DNA from: Paramacrobiotus metropolitanus
Lineage: Eukaryota; Tardigrada; Eutardigrada; Parachela; Macrobiotidae
DNA length: 64,000 bases
Assembly: GCF_019649055.1 (NCBI RefSeq)
Contig: NW_026570242.1
Coordinates: forward strand, 930,001-994,000
Reading direction: 5' to 3'
Position numbers and translations under genes: made by a program. This document shows positions 37,605-58,200 of the stretch, in pieces. Positions within the stretch are counted from its first letter, which is position 1. Each line of letters opens with the position of its first letter. Under the pieces are notes generated by a model. That model had not been told where the DNA came from. It ran no database searches and saw only the letters and a list, made by a program, of their open reading frames with translations.

Positions 37605-40254
37605 TTTGCTTAAATTTGAATCATGCAGCTGTTGCAAGAATACTGCGTAAACGTTTCTGTTAAAAACAAAACAAACCTTCCTCCTACATTTAAAGAGTTG
37701 TTGTTTCGAAATCAAAGTGGTACAGCATTCAAGAGTCCAAGACTGATGATTATGTACTGTGTTGCTTGGTAGCGTGAAGTAATTTCCGGGCTTTTTAATA
37801 CGGTTTACAAAACTGGCACAAAGCAATGATTACAGCACACCAAAAGTTAGAAAATGTACAGAGTCCGTACTAGCGGCATCAAATACTAAGAAGCGTCACC
37901 ATTCTTTTGAAACAAATTTTGCCAAACAAGCGAAAAGCACACACCAAAACAATTCCGTTTTAGTTCAATATTACTATGATAAAAGTCACCTGTGAACTAT
38001 GCAGCCATTGCAATATCACAATATCCCGTAAAACCATCCGGTTGTGGGCATTGCTGCGAAGGTGTACACTTTGGAGCAGTACCGACCAAATCGTCTGGGG
38101 CATGGCTCATTGCTTTCCCGGCAATTTTCAGACAGTCTTCCGGTTTATTGCACGCCTACAAAACGTATTCAATAGTGTGCCGAAATCAGTTAGCAAGACG
38201 CATGATACTACAATGCACTAGAAGCATCGAACAATCGGCTTCAACTAAAGACCAACGTACATAGCGCGGGAACGGATTAATTACGTTTCGTTCACAAAAC
38301 GATGAACAGTATCCGTACGCAGGTTTTTAGTGTCTCAATTTAGATACTGTTCGGGAAGCCACCTCGAGAGGTAGATCTGCTGTATCGCAACGAGATTCGC
38401 TTCGAAATTGCGACACTCCCTAAGTACTCCTACAGCCATGCTCAACAAGTCCAGACACTTACCCAATTCTCCTTAGTCATTTCTTGGCTAATATCCACTA
38501 AGCAAAAGCATCTTGCGCCAGTGCATGTCTGAAAGTAATTACAGCATGTACGAATTGATAATTAAGTAAACACTTCGCACTAAAGGACGTAAACGAATCG
38601 TACCAGACCAACGTCGCCGCACTGTTTTGTCGAAAAGCACCCTTCTCCTTTGTTCAAACCTGACGGTCAAAGCATGATTGTTTAAAAATTTTTATTGTCA
38701 TCTGAATTGCAAAAATGCTCAAAAATCTTTTAACCGGTTCTAAGACGTATGGTACAGCACTTACCGTATACGACAACCGAACCGGTCAACAAAAGTAATC
38801 CGACCGCGTACATATCCGCTTCGAGCTTTAATACAGTCAAGTATTTCCTATATTACTGTTATTCCGTACAAACAAAAGAGAGCGAGAACCGTTTTCCAGT
38901 TTTTTCGTGCAAATATAGCTAATTCTTCAACGCAAACGTTTCCGAAGATTACAAAAATCGCTTTCGATTACATCAGTTTACAGCTGATAAGTCAGTCAAC
39001 CTGCTTTTATGCAATCCATCAACCCGTTCATTATCACTACGTTTCGTAACCGAGAGCGCTTAATCTGTTCTCCGCAGACCAGCAATCAAAATTTGTGATA
39101 AACCTTAATTATAAACGACGTCCGGAGAAACGATGAATTCATGGCTGCCTTCGTTCACGAAACATTACGGTGCAAATTAAATAAAAGACTCGTAACACAG
39201 CGATCACGAGGCATACTTGGAGACTGTATGCCGGTGCAAAAATCCCATCCACCTGGTTTGTCATATGACTTTAGTTTATAGCCGGGTTAATTTTAGTAAC
39301 CCTGATTATTGATCTAAACAAGCTCAGCTGAGCCTTAGGCAGTATAATTTTCACACTTGCCACTGCCGCATGCTGACAAGTTGTGTTTTAAGAATTTATT
39401 GCCTCTAATGCCGGCAAATGCGGCACATTAGACAAGAACAACAAATAAACAAGTAAGTTCCCAACTAATGTTTACTAGTTTGCCGGCATGCATGCTTACT
39501 TGACCGTGCAGATGACATGAAAATTGTTTTTCATCACTGCAGATAAAATTCATGCTACAGCTCACAAGCAGAAGTCCTTACAATAGTGTAGCCGTACAAA
39601 TGAGATCTGTAGTGAAGGTGTACATCTCATTGGTGCTAGTTCAACCGGAAACATCTGAATGTGTACTTGTACGAGATGACCAGTTCTAACGTGGATTTTC
39701 TAGACTTCTGAGATTGTCTGAATGTTCTGAAATCATTCTTGTTCTTGCCCTTGCCCTTGCTCTTCCCCAATGACTTTTCAGCTGATTAAAAATGTTTGTG
39801 CACTTTGACAATCGCGCCGGTATCGGTTAACATGTTCGCAATTGCATAATTGATTTTTGGGTAATTCGCTAGCTGGTAACATCACCGACGGTCACCAACG
39901 AACCATCAAACCTCGTTTTATCGTGGTACGGGTGTGTAACCCACTCCACTAGTGGCAGCTTAGAAGTTGCCGTTGCAATAGTGTGCCCGCGTGCAAAACT
40001 TGGCATTTGGAAAAATAATAGTTATCTCAAATATCAAAATTAGAAACGTTAAAAGCACGAAGGATACTGAATTCCATTGCAACAAGCGTTACCGACGGAA
40101 ATCAAACGGCGGATGATGATAGAAAAACCGCTTTATCTTTCTGTCGGATTTCGATTTTTTATCATTAGCCATCAACCTGCCTACCTTCCGGGCGGTGACA
40201 AGGGAGCACTGGTGGTTATTTGCCTCGCTTCTTTTGCTGTTAGTAGATATTTGC
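37605..40254. other. Long noncoding region
   Basis: About 2.65 kb between a minus-strand start and a plus-strand candidate. I found no supported exon. Low-complexity CTTGCCCTTGCCCTTGCTCTTC occurs near 39742-39765. A 48-codon ATG frame ending at 40262 (with AYLPGGDKGALVVICLASF) vaguely recalls COX7A but is not supported. Confidence 0.35.
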
Positions 40255-40602
40255 ATGACTGATCAAGATGCGATATTTGCAAATTTTTATTTGATTTTCT
40301 TTTTCTTGACTATCTTGTCCTGTTTAATTTGCCCATCTTTTGCGGGCAGTGTACCCAGGTGAGTTAAGGCTTACCTGCCCTGCGCATGCGTGTTTTGTCG
40401 ATAATGCTACAGACTTATTCGTATATCCAGTGATGTAGTGCAATTGTTAGCTCTTGTACATGTGGAAAGGCAAACAAAGGATTTCCGCCATAAATCTTCA
40501 AAAAATCCATTAAAAAATAGTCATATTATATGGCGTGTTTTGTCTGTTGCGCATCAAAATAATACCGTAGTACACGAACGTAGCTGGTTGATAACACAAT
40601 AA
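40255..40602 (+). CDS. Possible small secreted protein, 97 aa, two exons
   Basis: ATG at 40255 opens a textbook signal peptide (FYLIFFFLTILSCLICPSFA). The frame reaches a strong donor (CCCAG|GTGAGT), a 54-bp intron and an acceptor (ATGCTACAG|), then stays open for 63 codons to TAA at 40602. The mature part is basic (VERQTKDFRHKSSKNPLKNS) with no Cys and no obvious dibasic processing pattern. No homologue recognised. Intron size matches other introns in the window, but without homology it remains a candidate. Confidence 0.35.
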
Positions 40603-40769
40603 TATGCATAAGACAGCGACGTACTTTCATTTATATACACTGGATTCTGAGGTAAGCCTGAATTAGTAATCCACATAATACTATTACTAATCCACATAAG
40701 ACTGGATAAAATTTAAAACACAACAGCAGAACATACTAGCAATATAGCACAGCGTCCTTTACAACAATG

Positions 40770-42836
40770 TCAGACTCTACGCGAAATCTCTGCGGCATCG
40801 CCTTTCTTTCTATCGTTTACATGGCTGTCTTTCGGTTCTACGGTCAATTCTAGCCGTTCTACACTGCTTTTCGTAGCAAAGCGGTTGCTTTTGTTTGCCT
40901 CCGTAAAGTTGGTGCGGTTCTTTACGAGGGACTTAAAGGGAAACCTCGAGGCTAAGTTTCGGTTTCCCATCACTTTTAAAACGGTAGCAGTCGATACTTC
41001 GCCACAATCGGGTCGTAGGGGTTTATCTGGTCGCATTTGTCTCCAAAGCTTTTCTATTAACATCCGCCTAAAACATACCATGTTAAAGTTGTTCTGAACT
41101 GCAACATATTGACAATCACGTATTATATACACATAATTTAAAGCTCCGCCCTTTTCCATTTACTTATTTCGGGCACCTCCACTACCATCCGGAATTTTGG
41201 TTTTAAAATCCTCTAAACACTCGGCAACCAAGTGCACAAGAGACGCGGCATCCATCACTGTTGGCGCTGGGCATGCTGCCACGATTTCTTTCAAAAATAC
41301 AACTTTGGTATTTATTGTTGCATAGGTATTTTTTGTTGAATCCTTGTGCCACCTTACCGGTAACGGCACGCTCAATATGGTAGTCTAATTGGCGATCCAA
41401 CATTTTGACTTCTTCGGATACGGTCGGTGCGCCAGGGAACACAATAAGAGCAACCGTAATATTATCACGAGAACCCTAGAAACATACTGCATATTAGTAA
41501 AAATGCCTTACTCTCTTGTTCGACGCGATGCAGTCAGAGAGGGATAACGGATTCGGCAATAACGGGACCCTAATATCACGATTCTAAAATCGTTTTTGTA
41601 AACTACCAATTTACAGAAACTGATTTGATTCGACTGTCATTTGTTCAAAGTTTTTCGAGTAAACTATATTTGGCACGCAATTTAGGATGCGGTGATTCTT
41701 GGCATGTATAGAATCATTTTCTACACCTCTACGCCGAGTTGCTTGCACGTTTCGGTGGAGAGGCGTAGAGACGCGGCGTAAACACAAAAAAGCAGAAATC
41801 AGTGACTGCCGAATTCGCTGTCTGACTACAGCTCTTCGAACCAAGATCAAACAGTACAAGATTTTACGGCTCCCTGAGCTGCATCGAGCCAAGTACCTTG
41901 GATGAATCGGTTAGCCCATTACCCTTCCAAGGCAGACGTCCAGAATGGTGGAGCAGATGTGATCCAGACTGCTGGTCACTTGCAGCTGGTAGCGAACAAA
42001 CCGGTAGAATTCCTCACTGCCCATAACATCCCATACTCCATCACAGGCCAATACAATAAACTCATCTTCGTTCCTCCTCGGTAGTGGATATAGATCCGGT
42101 TCCGGACTGACCAACTGCTCGAACGGGCCGCGGTCTAAGCGGTTCTTATAGTCGTAGTCGCCTAACGCGCGCGAAACAGCCAAGTTGCCGTTAATACGCT
42201 GCATAGTCACTGAGCCGCCGGCAGTGACAATCCGCTTCTGCTCATCAGTGCGGTACGGTTTGTGATCCTCCGTGACCACCATGAGGTTTCCGTTTGATAC
42301 TGCAATGCCGCGGCTGTCCCCGAGATTGGAGAAATAAATGGTGTCAGGACCGATTAAGGCACATATTACGGTTGAGCCGCTTCGCTCTTCACCGCTGGCA
42401 ACGCCCGGAAGTCGGCGCATTTGCAGGTCCAGCTGTAAAAAAGCGTAATAGATCCTGGCATGGCCAACTTCTTAACAAAGCCACAATTACTTTGTACCGT
42501 GAGGAAGCTTTTGGCGAACACCAGGTGCATGAGATCGTTTTTCTCTGTGACGGTTCGCGCGCTAGATGCTGCTTCATGGAATTCCGAGCAGCCCAGAATG
42601 GTGGACAAGATATTCTGCGCTGCATAATCCGCTACTTGTTTGCCAGCGTGCCCGTCGAATACTGCGAAGAACGACCATCCCGCAAAATTACTATTACCCA
42701 GTCCGATGCGGGCCACATGGGTGTCCTCCATTTCGGCTCTCCATCCCTGCATCGATCCAATAGCATAGCGAATATGATTGCCGCATCCTGTCTCGATTGC
42801 CTTATCCGTTTTAGGTTTGTCCATAAAAGCACCCAT
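40770..42836 (-). CDS. PPM1A/B-like: PPM1A/PPM1B-type PP2C Ser/Thr phosphatase
   Basis: Exons 42836-42498, 42432-41923, 41475-41358, 41287-41164 and 41067-40770 give 462 residues. It begins MGAFMDKPKTDK, keeping the Gly2 myristoylation site typical of PPM1A/B. PP2C motifs are all present: SMQGWRAEMEDTH (phosphate-binding Arg and Glu-Asp metal ligands), FAVFDGHAG, GDSRG, AVSRALGDYDYK, LACDGVWDVM and GSRDNITVAL with the last metal Asp. After the catalytic domain comes the PPM1A-type helical C-terminal domain (VKMLDRQLDYHIERAVT, LVHLVAECLEDFKTK, MLIEKLWRQM) and a basic tail. It removes phosphate from kinases such as the stress MAPK and AMPK families using two Mn/Mg ions. No catalytic residue is missing. 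Confidence 0.93.
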
Positions 42837-43642
42837 TTTACGCCGCGGTCTACCAGCCCACGGTCGTTGATAATATAGCATTCGCGGCAGCATACCCAGC
42901 TGTGGCTAATATAGTGCACATTGGAGTCAAGTCATTGTACAGCGTGGGAAGCACTACGGGGAATTTGGGAGGGTGAACTGTAATAGTTGCTATGGTTGCC
43001 AGGAAGGTTACAGCGCTGAGCTAGCACCATCCGCAGCCAAATCTGCAACTGATAATCACAGCTCTGATTGTAATGTCCCTGTCATTTGGTGAAGCTGAAG
43101 AGATAATTGGCTGATCACAGCTGTTTGCAAACAATTGCTACCAACAAAGATACAATTGTTGTGTCAGCTTTTTATCTTTTTGACATAGATTAGACCGATT
43201 AGTTGCCAAATTTAACAAGTTAATCGTACATGTAACTTGTCCTTTTTAAGCGCATCAGCATTCAGCGGATGCCGGTATCTCATCAGTACAATAACCATAT
43301 GATCAAAGAGTATAATCACAATATTATTATAGCAAAGCTGGTGATGCACACAGCAGAATGTAGAACATTACCGACTGGAGCACATTGTAACGCACAAATA
43401 TTGACATAATTATTTTAGGTACAGAGTATGTGGGACTATGTCCATAAGACGATAATTAAGATTTATAAACACTTAATTCACAATATTTTGCATTATCGAC
43501 TGGTATTAAAAATGCTGCAGTATAACAAAGGCGACCATTGTTATTGAAGAGTGCAGAACACTTCTCAAACAAGTACAATGTAATTATTTAAAAAAAGCAG
43601 ATGTCCATTCAAGGTTGCACGTCTCGTTTCGATACTACCCGG
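42837..43642. other. Intergenic stretch
   Basis: About 800 bp between the PPM1 start and the CFAP44 stop, both on the minus strand. It holds the PPM1 promoter and CFAP44 3' UTR. Nothing else recognised. Confidence 0.4.
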
Positions 43643-51910
<8,268 letters not shown>

Positions 51911-52271
51911 CTGGGAACAATCAAGTTAAACTACAAGATACTTTAAACTCAATTTACTTTACAGCCTGTTAGCGATACACAGTAACACATATCACGAGCA
52001 GCTGCTTTGAGTCTTTGACATCTATGCGTGGAACGTAAGATATATGTATTTAAAGTATGGCATGCTTGGCACTGCTTGCTCATAAAAGCCATATTCGTGG
52101 TTGACCAAATTTATGAAAGTTCTATCTGTACATGGTTTAGGCTTTTTCCGCAATCGAAACCACATAAAAAGTAGCAAATAGAGGGAAGCATTGTACGTAA
52201 TTACTCGTATAAATCTCAGCAAACAATCTCAGTGATCGTTAATCTGGATATTACTAACGTAAATATTACAT

Positions 52272-52309
52272 ACAAGAGTCATCTTCGGCTTCGCCTCAGA
52301 TGCTCTTGT
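52272..52309. repeat. GC-rich hairpin repeat, copy 3
   Basis: ACAAGAG-T-CATCT pairs with AGATG-CTCTTGT around the same TCGGCTTCGCCTC core as copy 1. The stem bases differ from copy 1, but pairing is kept. Confidence 0.6.
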
Positions 52310-52839
52310 AATCTACAGTCAATTCCCTAAAAAATAGTTTTTGTATGATCCGAAGTTTGAATATTTGATGAATATATAAAAAGTAATGTTTAATATAGTG
52401 TCCAAGATTTTTCTATTAGAACGCAGCATAACGAGGCGAAGAAAAACTTAAAAGAATTTTATTATTTCCGTTTATTTTTTTAGCAGCATGGTTTTTGTGT
52501 GCGTTTCTTATTCGAAGATTGCGTAGCGTGGAAAGAGCATTCGACATTACATTACGTGCTAGGACAGCCCCGAAAATATAGTCCGAGATATTATTTGAAC
52601 GTATATTATTTGATTTACTGCACTTCGCGGTCTGAAATATCTGTAGAGGCCGCAAAGTTTCGACCAGACAAAGCTTTGTCATTTTAACCACGGTAACGTC
52701 GCTGTCGAAATTCCATGGAAGGATTGCCGCTCCAGGAAGGTAACAAATCACTGACAATAGTAAAAAATAATCATACTAGAACACTATGCGATGCCGCACT
52801 GTCTCCCGTTCATACGCAATAGCGTTCATGCGTTCATGT

Positions 52840-53270
52840 GTCCTGTAATTTCCGTCCATTGGTATGGACTACGGGTTGAATAGTTCTGAATTTCAATCGC
52901 TTCAGAATAAATATTTCATTCTGAAACGAGAAAGTGGACACAATTCGTTGACATAGATCGGCGACGATTCTGGTCTCATCTGGTCTAAACTGCGAACAGT
53001 TTTACGAGATCCTGTAACTTCCGTTCACTCAACAGGCCTGATCTGTGGTCAGTTATTGTATGTTTCCCGTAATTTTGTGTGGGTTTGGTCAGTGGAAAGT
53101 GTGACCCTTTGTGTGATTCTGTGCACTTGGCACCTCAAGCACTGAGCAGGGATATCGGTTCCGTTCTCACATAGTCTTAGATTCTGGGAACAGTTCACAC
53201 CAGTTCCTGTAATTTCCGTTCATTCAGCTCGCCTGATCAGTAGTCCCGTATTGCACAGTTCACACACACA
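52840..53270. repeat. Diverged direct repeats, roughly 170-195 bp apart
   Basis: CCTGTAATTTCCGTCCATT (52842), CCTGTAACTTCCGTTCACTC (53011) and CCTGTAATTTCCGTTCATTC (about 53206) recur. The last two are followed by related CCTGATC-GT-GTC sequence and preceded by GAACAGTT. They may be an old tandem duplication. Confidence 0.5.
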
Positions 53271-53601
53271 ATGGGCAAACATTCCAGGGGCAGTTTTGGT
53301 GGTTGCGCTTCGTGGTCATACACTCACTTGTCCCTTGCCCGCAGTTTTGCGCATATGCACCGAGTTTTTGATTACAGTAATTTGATCAGAAATTCGTAGT
53401 TTTCCACTCGCTTCCACCGAGCAGACGATGCGTTTTCGTCTTCTGCTCATGTACGAAAGTGTGCCGAAAATTTTGAAATGCTTAAAAATAATTGAGGGGT
53501 ACAAAAGTCTCATTATACAGTAGATCCAATCCAAACGATCCGATCGATCTTTTCCAAATTTTGCAAGCAAACGTATAACTATGAGCAGCAGGTAGTACGT
53601 A

Positions 53602-54155
53602 CAATGGACTTCAAAATTTTGTTACACTCACAAAACGCGCGCAACCAGCTATTTACCTGTACTCAATCAGCCAAATTCCGGGCTGGCCATCGGCCTGTTG
53701 AGTTCAAACACTTGCACCTCACGCATTTCCCAGCAAAAACCACCAATATCTCAAACCGAAGAAAAAATTTTTATGAATTTTGATACCAAACAAGTTATGC
53801 AGGGTTTGACAGAAAATCGACGCATCTAAAGTTTCTCGTAGACAAAGCATAGCATTTGAATCCACGGTTTGGTTTCAGTTTTCACACAGAAAACGTATGC
53901 TCTGTCTACGAGAAACTTTAGATGCGTTGGTTTTCTGTCAGATCCCATAAAAACTAACTTGTTTCGTATCAAAATTCATAAAATTTTTTTCTCTTTCGTT
54001 TGAGATATCGGTGGATGGTTTTCGTTGGAAAATGCGCAAACAGCAAGTGTTCAATTACTGCGCGTTTCCAGTTTATTGGTCATTTGGTCTTGGCCATTTA
54101 TTTCTATTGGTCATTCGGTCCCGGACCGAATGTAACAAAATTTTGAAGTCCATTG
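53602..54155. mobile_element. 554-bp foldback MITE with TA target site
   Basis: Inverted arms of about 260 bp start CAATGGACTTCAAAATTTTG and end with the exact complement, flanked by TA on both sides (53600-53601, 54156-54157), as in Tc1/mariner-type non-autonomous elements. The inner arm parts GAGAAACTTTAGATGCG and CGCATCTAAAGTTTCTC show that the fold extends to a loop of about 60 bp near 53850-53895. No transposase frame. Confidence 0.75.
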
Positions 54156-54157
54156 TA

Positions 54158-55217
54158 TAATGTAGATGCAGGTCGTTTTCACCGAATTCGAACGATTTCC
54201 AATATTTGGCTTTCAAAATATACTTTTGTAAATTTATACGATTTAAAATTTACAGATGTAAGTATGCATAAGGACGCGCGAAAGCAAAAGTTCCCATGCG
54301 GTAAGCACACCGAAACCTGCACCGTCTCTGAATGGCACCGGCAGACGTCTCTTTAATTTACAAAGGCTTCCGGTGTGATACAACTTCACGAAATTTGCAC
54401 TTTTCAGTCCTGAAATCTATTTTTAAAAATTCAGATTTTATTACTTACTACACAACTCTGTATTGGAATATTAACTGCTCCACGCAACAATGGTTTAAAG
54501 GTCTTTCAAAGTCACCTTGAAGTCATGCCTGTACCGGTACCGGCATCCGAACGATGGTCTCAGGGAAGATATTTTTGGAAAAAAATGCATGCGGGACCCT
54601 TTTGGAACATGCTGACTTTAATGGTGAAATCGGTTTTTTAATTTTCTCAGCGGTTTTTTCTAGCCACGTTCCACGGGGCGGCCGATCATAATATAGATCT
54701 ATTTCCTTGATATACGTACATGGTGTATAATGTATTTCTTGCAAATACCTGCGTTTGCACTGGCCAACTGTCTTCATCTCCAGGGAATTCCCACATGATA
54801 ACAACTTTCACGAAATAAAAGCGATTAAATGAGAAATCATCTTCGAAATAATCCAAAATATCCAAAGGTAGAAATTACCCCAAGAGTACAGAAAATTTTC
54901 GTAACCCTATGGCATTTTGCTTATCAAATCCGACTTGCGACGATTTTGATTCCCAAAATTTTTTGTGGTGTACAACCACTTGAATCAATTGAATGTAGTT
55001 ATTTTAGTTCCGAAAGTGACAAGAACTTGCTATACTCCAAAACGTATTGGTGCAACGTACACTAAACACGGTAACGGAGTATCATAAGAATCCTGTTACC
55101 ATGGAAAACAAGATGCTCCTGTGGAGATTGCGGTGGGATACAAGGAACCTTTCGTGGTGTTTTTTTCTCTGTTAATAGTAATCTTACGCGCGACTCGATT
55201 ATGCAGCTGTCTACGGC
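54158..55217. other. Intergenic region before the receptor gene
   Basis: About 1.06 kb with the promoter of the plus-strand receptor. A minus-strand 93-codon frame at 54523-54804 has no supporting feature. Confidence 0.35.
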
Positions 55218-58200
55218 ATGGCATTCGATTATCATGAGAAATTGTTCGTTTTCGTCTTCATACTATCCTTGGGGTGTGTTGCTTATTCAGCTAATTATAC
55301 ATTTTTTGTCGTTTCTACCAGTACATTTCTTGCAGCTTGCAATGATTTGAAAACGTACTACACCAGCGCTAAGCTGAAGTACGGTGAATATAACAATATA
55401 ACTTGCCTGTCATACGAAATTGCTGATCAGCTTAAGCTTGCTAATACCACCAATGCCTCTACCATAGCTTTGAAAACTACCACTGGAGCTAATCTGACAG
55501 CAGCTGAAGTAGGACAAACTGTATTGTTTCTGATGCGAACACCACTAGTTCCTCAAGAGGAAACGCTGCTACAGTCATCCTTTCGCCAATTCCCGGTTAT
55601 TGTTAATTGTATTTTGATTGGTTACAATATTCCGGAACTTACTGCTAAAGGTGAAGTATTCCGATTAACTCAAGACAATTTGGTGGGAATTTTCAGCGGA
55701 ACAATAAAATTCTGGAATGACACAAGGCTCTTAGTAAATAATACTGCGCTTCGTGCACCTAACGGAAGTTCTATTCTGCCCGGGAAGCGCATAACATTGG
55801 GATTTCGTCTGGATCGCTATCTTTCAACGTGGGTTCTGACCAGAACCTTGTCGTCCATATCTCCTGGCTGGGCAAAGACGTACGGGAATATTCAAGACGG
55901 CACCGTGTTTTCTACAACGGTCAAAGGTCCCAAGACGTGGCTGACCAATAAGATGTTGGGTATCAGCTTGTATGGCTTTTTGAAGGACACTCCTTATTCG
56001 ATGATCATAGCACCACAGGAGGATGTCGAAAAGTATGGGTTTGATGTGGTGAGAGTACAGAACAGTCAAGGGAAGTTCACCAAATGCACTGAGCTTACGG
56101 TAAGTGATCCGCCGAAGCGTGAGCTGCAAAAGAATGCGTTACCGGTTACCAATCGCTGTAGATAAATGGAGGCATCGAAGCTGCATCCAGTTCCTACGCT
56201 GCCCGCGTCCGTAACGGCTCCATGGAGAATTTGAACGGAACGACCACTTATCCGCTGCTGGGTTTTTCATATGTCGGACTATCACTTACCAAACTTGGCC
56301 AACGGGACCAGCTGTTTGACTGCACCATCCTGTCCGGAAGCCTTCGGTTTCTCAATTGGATTCTCGATGCATCTAACCAAGAGTCCCAGCAGATCCTCAC
56401 AAACAACTACTATATTCGATGCCCAGCTGCGTGGTATCCGGATTTATGGAGCCTGCAACAAGATCTCCGTTGTGGAGATCGAAAACAGCTGGTACAGCGC
56501 TATCTGGATTCGATTCAGTCGACAGAAGATACTTATGAGCTTCTACATTCAACTACGTTTTGGGCGTATCTTATATGTGGACTACTCGCCGGCCTGGCCG
56601 TTGCTGCATATGTTGGGAAACAAGCATACATATATCTGAACCGGCTTCGTAGAGAAAACATGGAACAGTATGCTATTAGCAGTAAAATGATACGTATTAC
56701 GCCATCCGTTTACTCACCGATGGATCGTTTCAAAGGTGTCGTTGCGTCACGGAAAGTCGTGGACCGGTAATGCAAATATGGGTACCTATTTTGATATTTA
56801 AGCGCCACTTATCGCTTTTGTTTATTAAGCTTTGGTAGTAGCAATCATAGACTTCAAAAGGTAGTTTCGAGATACTTGTAATTGGCAACTTTGATGTGTC
56901 CTATAATATGAATAATTTGCTCTTAGATACGTGCTGTGCAGGTTCTGACAGTTCTCATTGCACGAACAGCTTATTTAATCAAATGACGTTTTTCAGGTAT
57001 ATACCTACCGCTTCTCTGCAATGTTTGGCAACCGGAACCTGGGGTGAATATGAAGTTTTCCTGCGGCCGTGCAGTCTAATGCTGCACAGGTTAAATCATC
57101 GAACCAGAATGCAGATGTTAAAGCTCATGGAGATATCAAGCCAGAAAAATATCGTGGAATTTTATGGAATGACCGAAGTTCCCGGTGGCAGATGCTTGGT
57201 GTGCAACTTTTGTGAGCCGAATGTTCTAAAGTAAAGGTCACGTCATCGAACATTCTTATAAATCTCTCAACAAATCGTTAAATTGTTATTTTTATATTGT
57301 TATACCGGTTGGCATATTATTAATTTTTAAGAAGTTAGTCACTTAGCCAGCGCGAATACTAATTCAACGTTAATACACATGCCAGATATTAGAATACACG
57401 AGCTATTTTTGGTTTATTTATGTAGGCCCGTTTGGTGACTTGCGGACGCTGGTTATTTCGAAGAAACACATTTTCAGCATGAACACGAAGTTTTCGTTAA
57501 GCGGAGATATTGCTGAAGGTATGGAATACCTGCATGATTGCGACGTTGTTCATGGAAATCTGCGCAGCTGCGCTGTATATATCGAAGCAAATTGGACGGC
57601 AAGGATTTCTGATTTGTATGCATAAGTGTTTGTAAAGATCCAACTATCTACGTTAATTTTATCCAAACAATAACAATAATATGTTAGTTTTGTTATTATA
57701 GCGAGTACGATACCTTGCACCAAGTCCAAGGGTCATTCCATCCAACCGTAGCTCAGCTCAAGCAAAAACTGAATTTGTATCAGCAAACATCACTGTACCC
57801 TTGGCTGTACTGGACTGCACCAGAAATTCTGCGGCAGGGAATAACAGGACGGAAATACCACCGGAAAAAAGTGCGGATATTTATAGGTACATGTAAAATT
57901 ATTGTTTCATTAGAAACTGATACACCGGCATGTGGCACAACTTTTCTGTACAGTACAACTTCACTTCGCTGTATCTATATATATAACAAATGACAGTATT
58001 GTGTTTCAATATGTAGACGTTTTTGTACCGGTACGTATTTGCGCTTACAACAACGAAAGTGATTTGATAGCTTCGGCATCGTCTGCTCTGAAATCTTCGC
58101 CATGGAACCGGCGTACCAAAAGTACCAAGAACTGCCTTACAAGCTAACTCCAGCCCAGATCCTCAATGGGATATTGTCGGCCGATATGCGCCCTCGAGAA

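Larger units (their letters stand above)
51911..53601. other. Noncoding region upstream of CFAP44
   Basis: About 1.7 kb. It probably holds the missing first CFAP44 exon and promoter, hairpin copy 3 and a set of diverged direct repeats. Minus-strand frames at 52416-52757 and 53316-53570 lack splice or homology support. Confidence 0.35.

Noticed and set aside
40108-40262. A short frame with AYLPGGDKGALVV that recalls COX7A.
   Set aside because: No upstream exon or presequence, weak similarity, and it overlaps the better-supported signal-peptide exon at 40255.
57212-57235. Kinase-homology exon seemed to end with a frame break after the residues EPNVLK.
   Set aside because: A stronger donor at 57212 (T|GTGAGC) gives CNFCPFGDLRTL in phase, matching the usual CPRGSL motif, so no break is needed there.
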